Source: Aliamphritea ceti
GTDB lineage: Bacteria > Pseudomonadota > Gammaproteobacteria > Pseudomonadales > Balneatricaceae
NCBI RefSeq assembly: GCF_024347215.1
Contig: NZ_AP025282.1
Coordinates: 4,464,001-4,528,000 of the forward strand
Length of the DNA: 64,000 nucleotides
Direction: 5' to 3'
Shown here piece by piece: positions 43,915-52,203 of this stretch. Position numbers and translations under genes: made by a program. The notes under the pieces were generated by a model. The model did not search any database, had not been told where the DNA came from, and was given only the letters and a program-made list of their open reading frames with translations. Every line of letters begins with the position of its first letter. The first letter of the stretch is position 1.

Positions 43915-44441
43915 GAATCAGCCTCCAACGCCTGCATCTGTGCTTTTAATTTTTGCCAAACTTTCTCATTAACCTCACCGATGTGTTTATATCGGATAAT
44001 TCCGTCAGCATCGATAAGGTAAGTCTCCGGCGCACCGTACACACCCAAATCCAGCCCTAACCGGCCATTTGGATCAAATACATTTTTCGCATAAGGGTCC
44101 AGATACTTGTCCAGCCAGACTTTTGCTTTAGCCCGGTCATCTTTATAGTTAATCCCGTAAATCGTCACGCCTTCATCTCGGGCAATACGGTTCAGCTGCG
44201 CATGTTCCTGCTTACAGGTAGGACACCAGGTAGCCCAGACATTTATCAGTGCAGGACCCGTTAAGTCAGAAGCGGACATTATCTGATTTTCATCATATAA
44301 AGACGTTAGCGAAAACTCAGGAACAGCTTTACCCAGCAAAGGGGACGGGATAGATGTAGTATCCTGCCCTATGCCGCGCCACAGGAACAACGCCAGCCCG
44401 ATAAAAATAAACAATGGCAATAAAACTAAAAAACGACGCAT
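43911..44441 (-). CDS. ccmG: Thiol:disulfide interchange protein CcmG/DsbE
   Basis: A 176-residue membrane-anchored thioredoxin-like protein. The anchor is residues 4-21; the active site is C73-x2-C76 in NVWATWCPTCKQEH, and VYGAPETYLIDADGIIRYKHIG contains the cis-Pro region (GAPE) specific for CcmG. It keeps CcmH and apocytochrome c reduced. Located between ccmF and ccmH as usual. Confidence 0.95.
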   Translation of the reverse strand: MRRFLVLLPLFIFIGLALFLWRGIGQDTTSIPSPLLGKAVPEFSLTSLYDENQIMSASDLTGPALINVWATWCPTCKQEHAQLNRIARDEGVTIYGINYKDDRAKAKVWLDKYLDPYAKNVFDPNGRLGLDLGVYGAPETYLIDADGIIRYKHIGEVNEKVWQKLKAQMQALEADS

Positions 44442-44465
44442 CGCAGAATCCTATTCTTAATGTCT

Positions 44466-46430
44466 TCAGACAGCCTGACGGCTAGCCAGCTCACGTTTTG
44501 CCTGACGGCTATAACGCTTATCCATAGCAGCTAAAATACCGCCTAAAGACATCAGCAGGCCACCCAGCCACAACCAGCGTACGAATGGCTTATACTGAAC
44601 CCTTACAGCCCAGGCACCATATTCCAACGGCTCACCTAATGCCACATACAGATCACGGGTAAAACCCGGATCAATTGCGGCTTCGGTCATTACATTGCCA
44701 CGGGCTGCATATAAACGTTTTTCAGGTAACAGCTGCGTATAAGGTTCACCATCTTCGAGGATCCGAATAACGCCCTGATCAGCTTTATAGTTTGGTCCCT
44801 GTACTTTACGGGCACCATCAAAAATAAACTCATATTGTGCAAAAGTTACCCGGTCACCCGGCGCCATTCGTAAATCACGTTCTTCATTATAGATAGACAC
44901 CATCAGCGCACCGACTATTGTGACTGCAACGCCAACATGCGCCAGCATCATACCTACATAGCTACGGGACAAACCACGCATTCCGGACCACAGACCAGAC
45001 TTCGCAGAAACCCGCTTATACAGATCCTGTAACCCAGTAAATGCCAGCCAGAAAACCAGCACCATAATACCGACAACCTGAAAGTTAAATTCCCCCTCAT
45101 ACAACCACTGCGTACCAATACCGGCAACAATACTTAATACAGCAGGTTTCCATAACTGACGAGCCAGCAACTCAATCTTAGTCTGGCGCCAGCGCGCCAT
45201 AATACCTATCCCCATAAAGCCAGCCATCAACAACACCAGAGGAATAAACAGTGCGTTGAAGTAAGGAGGACCTACTGAAATTTTACCCCAGCCTAACGCA
45301 TCGACAATAAGAGGATAAATTGTCCCCAACAACACCGTCATAGTTGCGATAACCAGCAGAATATTATTTATCAGTAACAGAGTTTCCCGGGATACCAGAC
45401 TAAAACTGGATTCGCTTTTTACATCGGCAGCTTTCCAGGCATACAACACTAAAGAACCACCAACTGAAATCGCCAGTAACACCAAAATGAAATAGCCACG
45501 CGCTGGGTCCGAAGCGAAAGCATGCACCGACGTCAACACACCGGAACGTACCAGGAAAGTCCCTAATAAGCTCAACGAAAAAGCAAAAATTGCCAGCAAT
45601 ACCGTCCAGCTTTTGAAGACGCCTCGTTTTTCAGTCACAGCCAGTGAATGTACCAGTGCAGTACCGATCAGCCATGGCATGAAAGACGCATTTTCAACCG
45701 GATCCCAGAACCACCAGCCGCCCCAGCCAAGTTCGTAATATGCCCACCAGCTTCCTAACCCGATACCCAGAGTCAGAAACGCCCAGGCAACATTTGTCCA
45801 GGGACGGGACCAGCGGGCCCATGCTGCATCTAACTGGCCACTTAGTAGCGCAGCGATCGCAAACGCAAATGCAACCGAGAAGCCCACGTATCCCATATAC
45901 AACATTGGCGGATGAATAATCAGACCAATATCCTGTAGCAGAGGATTAAGATCTGCACCATCTTGCGGAAATACCGGCAAATGACGATCGAACGGATTGG
46001 AAGTAAGAATAATGAAGAGTAAGAAACCTACGCCAATCATACCCATTACAGCTAAAACCCGGGCTACGATCGCCGGTGGTAAATTATCACTACGTACAGC
46101 AACAGCAACGGTCCAACCACCCAAGATAACGATCCACAGCAACAACGAGCCTTCGTGACCACCCCAAATTGCACTTATTTTGTAGTAAACCGGCAACGCT
46201 GAGTTTGAATTACCTGCGACATAAGCCACCGAGAAATCATCGACAACAAACGCAAAACCAAGGCACAGCAGAGCTATAAATAAAAACAAAAACTGAGCAA
46301 CAGCCAATGGACGCGCATAAGACATCCACAGAGGATTATTGTTGGCAGAGCCAATCAATGGCACCGAAGCGAGAAGAAAACTCAGGCAAAGCGATAGGAT
46401 CAGGGCGTACTGGCCAAATTCAGGAATCAT
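44466..46430 (-). CDS. ccmF: Haem lyase subunit CcmF
   Basis: A 654-residue inner-membrane protein with about 14-15 helices, the core of the cytochrome c haem ligase. The WWD haem-binding motif is GWGGWWFWDPVENASFMPWL; conserved histidines are in GHEGSLLLW and LIIHPPMLYMGY. Length is close to E. coli CcmF (647). It overlaps ccmE by ATGA. Confidence 0.97.
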   Translation of the reverse strand: MIPEFGQYALILSLCLSFLLASVPLIGSANNNPLWMSYARPLAVAQFLFLFIALLCLGFAFVVDDFSVAYVAGNSNSALPVYYKISAIWGGHEGSLLLWIVILGGWTVAVAVRSDNLPPAIVARVLAVMGMIGVGFLLFIILTSNPFDRHLPVFPQDGADLNPLLQDIGLIIHPPMLYMGYVGFSVAFAFAIAALLSGQLDAAWARWSRPWTNVAWAFLTLGIGLGSWWAYYELGWGGWWFWDPVENASFMPWLIGTALVHSLAVTEKRGVFKSWTVLLAIFAFSLSLLGTFLVRSGVLTSVHAFASDPARGYFILVLLAISVGGSLVLYAWKAADVKSESSFSLVSRETLLLINNILLVIATMTVLLGTIYPLIVDALGWGKISVGPPYFNALFIPLVLLMAGFMGIGIMARWRQTKIELLARQLWKPAVLSIVAGIGTQWLYEGEFNFQVVGIMVLVFWLAFTGLQDLYKRVSAKSGLWSGMRGLSRSYVGMMLAHVGVAVTIVGALMVSIYNEERDLRMAPGDRVTFAQYEFIFDGARKVQGPNYKADQGVIRILEDGEPYTQLLPEKRLYAARGNVMTEAAIDPGFTRDLYVALGEPLEYGAWAVRVQYKPFVRWLWLGGLLMSLGGILAAMDKRYSRQAKRELASRQAV

Positions 46431-46894
46431 TCTGCCTTAGCCTCTTGTGCACGCATCTGCTCTGGCATTTTGCCAGCTTTTTCTAATGCTTCTGCCACTT
46501 CCGGTGGCATATAATTTTCATCATGCTTAGCAAGAACTTCGGCAGCAATTAATTGCCCCTGCTCATTCATTTCGCCCTGCGCAACAATGCCCTGACCTTC
46601 GCGGAAAAGGTCAGGTAAAATACCTTCGTACACTACATTTACAGTACTGGCAAAATCAGTCAGGCCAAACTCAACCCGCAAACTTTCCGGGTCACGCTTC
46701 ACACTGCCTTCAACGACCATACCACCAGCACGAATTCGGGTTTCAACCGGCGCCTTACCAGCCGCGATATCCGTCGGCGAATAAAACAAATTGATATTTT
46801 GACTTAGCGCGTACATCACCAGGCCAACGGCAACTGCTGCGCCAATTACTATAGATAAAACGATGAATAATCGTTGTTTACGCTTAGGGGTCAT
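46427..46894 (-). CDS. ccmE: Periplasmic haem chaperone CcmE
   Basis: A 155-residue protein anchored by a helix at 9-29, with the OB-fold haem chaperone domain. The covalent haem-binding histidine is H124 and the partner tyrosine Y128 in AKHDENYMP. It carries haem from the CcmABCD complex to CcmF. Its ATG overlaps the ccmD stop by 4 bases. Confidence 0.96.
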   Translation of the reverse strand: MTPKRKQRLFIVLSIVIGAAVAVGLVMYALSQNINLFYSPTDIAAGKAPVETRIRAGGMVVEGSVKRDPESLRVEFGLTDFASTVNVVYEGILPDLFREGQGIVAQGEMNEQGQLIAAEVLAKHDENYMPPEVAEALEKAGKMPEQMRAQEAKAE

Positions 46895-47070
46895 ATTTGG
46901 CTTTGCTCCCGGCGCAGACGGCGTGCCTGCTCTTTATGAATCTGTTTTTTGGTACGCAGAGGTGCTATCAAATTCAGCACCACCACAACCAGGGCAATCG
47001 CGTAGCTCAACCAGACATAAAGTCCGTGGCCACCCATCGCCAGAAAATCACTAACACTCTCGAAACCCAC
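46891..47070 (-). CDS. ccmD: Haem exporter accessory protein CcmD
   Basis: A 59-codon gene easily missed because it starts with GTG (47070) and is short. The product has FLAMGGHGLYVWLSYAIAL (the conserved GGHxxYVW-type start of the CcmD helix), a single membrane segment, and a basic cytoplasmic tail (RTKKQIHKEQARRLRREQ). CcmD stabilises CcmE in the CcmABC complex. GAGG lies 6 bases before the GTG, and the stop overlaps the ccmE ATG (ATGA). Position between ccmC and ccmE is exactly as expected. Confidence 0.93.
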   Translation of the reverse strand: MGFESVSDFLAMGGHGLYVWLSYAIALVVVVLNLIAPLRTKKQIHKEQARRLRREQSQI

Positions 47071-47132
47071 TACAACCTCACTCGCACCGGTTTGCTCATT
47101 CCGCCGATGCTCTTAATATTAGTTTCGGAAAC

Positions 47133-47894
47133 TTAACGGCTTTGCGCCTGAACCAATTCTTTCACCCAGCCACTGCGGCGCTCACGGGTAACGATTTCAT
47201 TACGCAGCCTTAGCATCATGGCAACTGCAAAAAAGCAATAAAATCCCAGCACCATAATCAACAGAGGCATCCACATTTCAACTGGCATGGCAGGCTTTTC
47301 TGTCAGCGTGAAAGTCGCTGGCTGATGCAGAGTATTCCACCAGTCAACCGAATACTTAATAATTGGAATGTTAACCAGACCAACCAAAGCTAATACAGCG
47401 GTAGACTGCGCCGCAGTAGTTTGGTTTTCTATAGCTGAATTCAGCGCCATAACGCCAAAATAAAGAAACAACAAAATCAGCATAGATGTTAACCGGGCAT
47501 CCCATACCCACCAGGCACCCCAGGTAGGTTTACCCCAGATAGCCCCAGTCGCTAATGCCAGCACTGCGATTGATGCTCCTATTGGCGCGCAACATCTGGC
47601 GACCATATCCGCCACTTTCATTTTCCATATCAGTCCAACAGCGCCGGCAATTGCCATCAACATATAGCAGGACTGAGCAAGAATCGCAGAAGGCACATGG
47701 ATATAAATAATTCTAAAACTATTGCCCTGCTGATAATCTGCCGGCGCAAACGCTAACGCCCATGCAGTACCGCCCAACAACAGCAATAAGGCTGCCCAAG
47801 CAAACAAAGGCAACAACTTGCCAGTAATGTCATAACACCAACGGGGAGAGGCCAACTGGTAGAACCACCGTGGCACCCACTTTTTATCTGCCAT
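47133..47894 (-). CDS. ccmC: Haem exporter/handling protein CcmC
   Basis: A 253-residue protein with six helices. The tryptophan-rich WWD motif reads KPTWGAWWVWDARLTSML, and two conserved histidines are in IYIHVPSAI and WWNTLHQPA. CcmC loads haem on CcmE. The N-terminus carries a short extra basic/aromatic segment (WVPRWFYQLASPRW). Sits 62 bases before ccmD. Confidence 0.96.
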   Translation of the reverse strand: MADKKWVPRWFYQLASPRWCYDITGKLLPLFAWAALLLLLGGTAWALAFAPADYQQGNSFRIIYIHVPSAILAQSCYMLMAIAGAVGLIWKMKVADMVARCCAPIGASIAVLALATGAIWGKPTWGAWWVWDARLTSMLILLFLYFGVMALNSAIENQTTAAQSTAVLALVGLVNIPIIKYSVDWWNTLHQPATFTLTEKPAMPVEMWMPLLIMVLGFYCFFAVAMMLRLRNEIVTRERRSGWVKELVQAQSR

Positions 47895-47936
47895 ATTACA
47901 ACTACTTAACTGTTTAACAGTCTGTCAATTTGCCAG

Positions 47937-48626
47937 TTAACTACTGGCACTTATTCGCAACGCGGCAGCAATGGCAAACGGCGCCAAAACCAGCCCTAAA
48001 ACTAAAATCGCGCCCAACAACGCCAAATAACCTGACAATGGTAAGCCCGTAATCGCTGCCTGAGCAGCCCCGGTGCCAAAAATCAGGACCGGGATATATA
48101 AAGGCAGCACCAGCAACGAGATAAGGACGCCACCTTTGCGCAAGCCTACTGTCAACGCAGCGCCAATTGCACCTATCAAGCTCAGGGTTGGCGTACCGAG
48201 CAGCAAACTCGCCATCAACCCCCACATACCTTCTACAGGCAGGAATAACATCACTGCCAGCAATGGTGATAACAATGTCAGCGCCAAACCTGTCATCATC
48301 CAGTGCGCAAATACTTTTGCCAGCACCACTAAAAACAATGGCTGTGGGCTCAACAAGGTTTGCTCAAGTGTTCCGTCTTCAAAATCTGACCGAAACAACC
48401 CATCCAGAGACAATAACGTAGCCAACAATGCAGCTACCCATATAACCCCTGGTGCTACTTCTTCCAAAAACGTCGGCTCAGGGCTTACACCTAATGGAAA
48501 CAGACTGGCAACCATGAGAAAAAAGATCAAAGGGTTAACCAAGTCACTCTTGCGGCGGAAGGATAATAACAGATCCCGCTTCAGCACACCCCAAAAGAAC
48601 ATTTCACCAGCACCGCCGTTAGTCAT
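47937..48626 (-). CDS. ccmB: Haem exporter permease CcmB
   Basis: A 229-residue six-helix permease. FFWGVLKRDLLLSFRRKSD, NPLIFFLMVASLFPLGVSPE, APGVIWVAALLATLLSLDGL and LLGTPTLSLIGAIGAALTVG follow the E. coli CcmB pattern throughout. I start at ATG 48626, which has GGAG 8 bases upstream; ATG 48602 is an alternative and 48665 would add an unconserved leader. It works with the CcmA ATPase. Confidence 0.95.
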   Translation of the reverse strand: MTNGGAGEMFFWGVLKRDLLLSFRRKSDLVNPLIFFLMVASLFPLGVSPEPTFLEEVAPGVIWVAALLATLLSLDGLFRSDFEDGTLEQTLLSPQPLFLVVLAKVFAHWMMTGLALTLLSPLLAVMLFLPVEGMWGLMASLLLGTPTLSLIGAIGAALTVGLRKGGVLISLLVLPLYIPVLIFGTGAAQAAITGLPLSGYLALLGAILVLGLVLAPFAIAAALRISASS

Positions 48627-48690
48627 ATGTTTGACTCCGAAGTTCCGGTAGTTTTCCTTATGCACACAAATATTTGCCCAAGACAGGTTT

Positions 48691-49341
48691 TCATTTTACC
48701 TGTCCTCCGCGATTAGCTAATTGATCAAGGTTAATTTTTCGTAAAGTTCCTGCCATTGCTAACTCATGATGGGTGGTTAAGATAACCATTCCTCCCTGAA
48801 CGGCATGATTGGCAATTAGCTGCTCAAGAGTAGCAACCCCCTGCTTATCAATAGCAGTAAAAGGCTCATCCAGAATCCACACTGGCGCAGTGCTTAAATA
48901 CAACCTCGCCAGACTAACCCGGCGGTTCTGCCCGGCGGAAAGTGTATGACAAGGCACATCTTCAAACCCCTTTAAACCAACTTTCTGCAACGCCCAGTCA
49001 AGCTTTTCCACATTAATATGTGGCTGTATTGACGCATACCAATGCAAGTTTTCTAACGGTGTCAGCAAAGCTTTAACACCCGCCTGATGACCAAAATAAA
49101 GTAAATTTTGACGATACTCATCAGCACAGTCAGCAAGTAGCTGATCACCCCAGAAAATATCGCCTTCGTAATGATTAGACAGCCCACTCAACATTCGCAG
49201 CAAGGTTGTTTTCCCACTGCCATTTTGCCCTTCTATGCGAACCACATCACCCGCGGTCACGGTAAATTCAAGCCCGTCAAACAGTACGCGCTCATCCCGT
49301 TCACAAAACAGATTATCGACCCGAAGTGGTTCAACTGCCAA
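48691..49341 (-). CDS. ccmA: Haem exporter ATPase CcmA
   Basis: A 216-residue ABC ATPase. Walker A is GQNGSGKT at 38-45, the signature LSAGQNRR, Walker B VWILDEP, and the switch His is in LTTHHE. It powers release of haem-loaded CcmE from the CcmABCD complex. The start is a TTG at 49341 with GAGG 8 bases upstream; no ATG precedes the conserved first strand. It is the first gene of the ccm operon, divergent from the fliK-like gene. Confidence 0.95.
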   Translation of the reverse strand: MAVEPLRVDNLFCERDERVLFDGLEFTVTAGDVVRIEGQNGSGKTTLLRMLSGLSNHYEGDIFWGDQLLADCADEYRQNLLYFGHQAGVKALLTPLENLHWYASIQPHINVEKLDWALQKVGLKGFEDVPCHTLSAGQNRRVSLARLYLSTAPVWILDEPFTAIDKQGVATLEQLIANHAVQGGMVILTTHHELAMAGTLRKINLDQLANRGGQVK

Positions 49342-49406
49342 TCTAAAAACCTCAGTTAAGCCTGAATATCACAGACATTTTTTTCACAATAAACACGGAC
49401 TAAACC

Positions 49407-49433
49407 TATAATTTTTTCAGTATCCGCCGAAAG
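49407..49433 (+). promoter_or_regulatory. Candidate sigma-28 (FliA) promoter upstream of the fliK-like gene
   Basis: TATA (49407-49410), a 15-base spacer, then GCCGAAAG (49426-49433) resembles TAAA-N15-GCCGATAA at 9 of 12 positions with correct spacing. It would start transcription about 80 bases before the ATG at 49522. Since fliA itself is in the same locus, class IV control is plausible but unproven. Confidence 0.35.
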
Positions 49434-49521
49434 CAAGGCATTATATACAAAATAACTTCGTGAAGTGCACAGTTGCGGCAAAACTACTGCGCTATATCAA
49501 CGCTCCGTGAGGCTACCAACT

Positions 49522-51471
49522 ATGTTACCTCCCTCCAATATTCAAAATTCTGCGGGCACAACCAGTAACCCGCGAACTACTCAGGAGCTGGCAAACGCCC
49601 TTACGGTAGGTAAAGCGGCACAAGTTACCATCAAGCAGGTTTCTGTCAGCCCACTATCAGGCAATAATCCAAACCAACCCGCAACGGCCTCTTTAGTTAT
49701 CCAGCTTGGAGGGCAGCAATATCAGTTAAAAATTCAACAACAGCCCGGAGAGTCTCTCACCGCACAGACCCAGGCTATTTTAACACGTACGGCGGACGGC
49801 AAAATCCTGCTCGACTTTTTACAGCAACCATTAACACCAGGGAAAACTGCGCCACCATCTGAGCAGACAGTTAAAACCAATGCCTCTGCTACATCGGCTG
49901 ACCAGACAGCCCGCAATAACACTCCTGCAGCGCCTCAAGCGAAAACAACCAGCCAAGCTACTGTGAATCCCCATCAGACACTATCGACTGGCACGCAACG
50001 CAATTCCCCCATACAGGTAAACCTTGGACAGCCCCAACCTGCAGCATTGACCATAAACCGCCCTATATCAGGACAGACAATACAAGTTATTCCACAAGCA
50101 CCACCTGCTGCTGCACCGCTTCAAACAGGCACAGCCCTTGCTTCAGTAACAACGCAGCCAGCAAGCCATACCCCACACTCTACTCAAAGCAACACAGCTC
50201 AACCTCCCGCTGCTCAATCAGGCATAACTAACGCTCAACCAGCAGAGAGTCAGGCAAACAACCGGCCTCTTCAAAAGTCATCGACTCCATCAGGAGCAGT
50301 GCCAACAAACAGCGCGCCAGTATCTCAGTCGCCAATAAATCAAAACAGCCAGAGAACGGCTCAAGCCACTGTAACAGCTAATCAAAGTAGCCCTACAGCC
50401 TCCTCATCAGCTCAAACAGTTCAATTATTAGCACAACCCAGCGCAGCACTAAGCAAGCAACTACCGCTGCAAAGGCCAGTTTTAGTTAACATTGAACAAT
50501 CCACTCTACAAACAAACGGCAGCCAGACAATACAAGTGAAACTCGGTGACCAAAGCCTACAGCTTCGAAGCCCAATACCACTTAGCATCAACGACAAAGC
50601 AGTATTACTCAGAACCTCTGGTACACAGGCGGTACTGCAACCCATTAGCCCGGATATTCAAAGCAAAGAAAACCAAAAAATCATCAGCGAAACCCTACGG
50701 GAAGTTTTACCCAATCAGCAACCACTGGCCAATGTACTTAACCAGCTACAACAGATTGGTAAACAGAATAATAAACCGGAGAACAGTAATCTGAACAGAT
50801 TACTGTCATCACTTATGAGCCTCTACAGCGTGCCTTCAGAAGGCGGTAAAGAAGCCAGCCAAAGTGTGCAGCGCAATGTACAAGACGGCGGTTTATTCAG
50901 CGAACGGCAGTTACTGAACAACAAACCACCTGCGCAGGACCTGAAAGCACAACTCGGTCAGCTCTTAAATGCTGCTGACAGTTTGCCGGAACAACCGCGC
51001 CAGCAAATGCTGGATCTGATAAAGTCATTACTTAACCGGGTTACTCAAAACCAGCTGGAAAGCCTGCAACAAAATCGCACAAACCCTGACGGGAGTCTCG
51101 AACGTTTATTTACGTTAGACTTACCGGTCCGGCAAGGCCAGCAGCTTGATAACGTAGAGTTAAAAATTAACGAGTATCGCCGCGAAGTTAACGAACAGGA
51201 ATGGCAAAGCAGCTGGAAAGTTCGCCTGCACTTTAATTTAGAACAGCAAGGCACTGTCGATGCCGAGATATTACTGGAACAGGAAAACGAAGTAACCGCG
51301 CAATTCTGGTGCAGCCATCCATCAACAACAAACTTATTAAACGAAAAGCTCAACAGCTTTAACCAACATTTACAGGACCAGGGATTCGTTATCAACAACC
51401 TGAATTGTCATACGGGTAAAACACCCACTGCCAAAAATCAAGTACAGCAACTTATCGACATAAATACCTAG
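49522..51471 (+). CDS. FliK-like flagellar hook-length control protein
   Basis: A 649-residue protein. Residues from about 100 to 330 are low complexity, rich in Gln, Thr, Ser, Ala, Asn and Pro. The C-terminal domain (about 500-640) is FliK-like: EWQSSWKVRLHFNLEQQGTV, AEILLEQENEVTAQFWCS and LNEKLNSFNQHLQDQGF. ATG 49522 has GAGG upstream; the frame is open back to 49465. It forms a two-gene unit with a small FlhB-like protein, a pair also seen near the ccm/che genes of Pseudomonas relatives. It is probably a second FliK-type protein rather than the main hook ruler, which usually lies in the fli cluster. Confidence 0.8.
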   Translation: MLPPSNIQNSAGTTSNPRTTQELANALTVGKAAQVTIKQVSVSPLSGNNPNQPATASLVIQLGGQQYQLKIQQQPGESLTAQTQAILTRTADGKILLDFLQQPLTPGKTAPPSEQTVKTNASATSADQTARNNTPAAPQAKTTSQATVNPHQTLSTGTQRNSPIQVNLGQPQPAALTINRPISGQTIQVIPQAPPAAAPLQTGTALASVTTQPASHTPHSTQSNTAQPPAAQSGITNAQPAESQANNRPLQKSSTPSGAVPTNSAPVSQSPINQNSQRTAQATVTANQSSPTASSSAQTVQLLAQPSAALSKQLPLQRPVLVNIEQSTLQTNGSQTIQVKLGDQSLQLRSPIPLSINDKAVLLRTSGTQAVLQPISPDIQSKENQKIISETLREVLPNQQPLANVLNQLQQIGKQNNKPENSNLNRLLSSLMSLYSVPSEGGKEASQSVQRNVQDGGLFSERQLLNNKPPAQDLKAQLGQLLNAADSLPEQPRQQMLDLIKSLLNRVTQNQLESLQQNRTNPDGSLERLFTLDLPVRQGQQLDNVELKINEYRREVNEQEWQSSWKVRLHFNLEQQGTVDAEILLEQENEVTAQFWCSHPSTTNLLNEKLNSFNQHLQDQGFVINNLNCHTGKTPTAKNQVQQLIDINT

Positions 51472-51478
51472 AGTAAAC

Positions 51479-51766
51479 ATGGCCAAAAAACCGACAGAGC
51501 AAAAACAGCTTAATCAGAAAGCCATCGCGCTGAATTATGACCGGGACTCTGCGCCAAAATTAGTGGCGAAGGGACGAGGGGTTATTGCCGAACAGATTAT
51601 CGCCCTCGCTAACGAACATGACGTACATATTCATGAGAGCCCAGAGTTGGTAGAAGTACTGCTACGGCTGGAACTTGGGGATGAAATACCAGAAAGCCTG
51701 TACCGCGCAATCGCTGAAATAATCGCCTTCACTTATAATCTAAAACAGAATACAGCAAAGTCATAA
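51479..51766 (+). CDS. Small FlhB-like (FlhB C-terminal domain homologue) protein
   Basis: A 95-residue stand-alone homologue of the FlhB/YscU cytoplasmic switch domain. QKAIALNYDRDSAPKLVAKGRGVIAEQII and ALANEHDVHIHESPELVEVLL align with the post-cleavage part of FlhB. The NPTH autocleavage motif is not present (NQKAI stands there), so no self-cleavage is expected. Such proteins can partly replace the FlhB C-terminal fragment in export switching. It follows the fliK-like gene by 7 bases and its stop lies 1 base from the stop of the convergent DUF2802 gene. Confidence 0.86.
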   Translation: MAKKPTEQKQLNQKAIALNYDRDSAPKLVAKGRGVIAEQIIALANEHDVHIHESPELVEVLLRLELGDEIPESLYRAIAEIIAFTYNLKQNTAKS

Positions 51767-51767
51767 A

Positions 51768-52175
51768 TCAGCGTCGACCACGCACTTGTGGAGCTGCAAC
51801 TTCCTTATGCAGTAAAGCCATCAATTCGGCTTCCGGACGGCCAATACCACAATTCTGTACAAGATCATCTACATCAGCGCCCATTTCCATAAGCCTCGCG
51901 GCCTGATTATACGCCAGCACACCCGGATCACGGTTAGCCAATTCCTGCTGTTTCTCGGCAGTAATGTTAAGACGACTCTCAATATCAACCAAGCGGTGCC
52001 CCATACCAATTGAGCTACTGGTCATCGCCTGAATTTCATTACGCAGAACGTTGATCAGCGCCTCGTACTGACGCTGATGCTGCTGTAGCTGACGATGAGC
52101 GCGTAAACTGTAAACAGTTGCAACAACAGCCAACAAAGCGACCACTGTGAATCCTATCCATATCATTACGTTCAT
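51768..52175 (-). CDS. DUF2802 domain protein
   Basis: A 135-residue protein with an N-terminal membrane helix (NVMIWIGFTVVALLAVVATVYSL), a coiled-coil region (HRQLQQHQRQYEALINVLRNE) and a C-terminal DUF2802 segment (GADVDDLVQNCGIGRPEAELM), which has a helix-turn-helix look (turn at CGIGRPEAEL). The family is typically encoded at the end of the polar flagellar chemotaxis operon, after cheW. Here cheW is missing and the gene follows parP directly. ATG 52175 is preferred over the adjacent GTG. Confidence 0.85.
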   Translation of the reverse strand: MNVMIWIGFTVVALLAVVATVYSLRAHRQLQQHQRQYEALINVLRNEIQAMTSSSIGMGHRLVDIESRLNITAEKQQELANRDPGVLAYNQAARLMEMGADVDDLVQNCGIGRPEAELMALLHKEVAAPQVRGRR

Positions 52176-52203
52176 CACTCTACCGACTCAACCAGGGAGG
52201 CTA

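Noticed and set aside
48073..48651. A 192-codon plus-strand ORF opposite ccmB
   Set aside because: It is fully antisense to the well-conserved ccmB, is rich in Asn/Thr/Pro as expected for a shadow frame, and has no motif.
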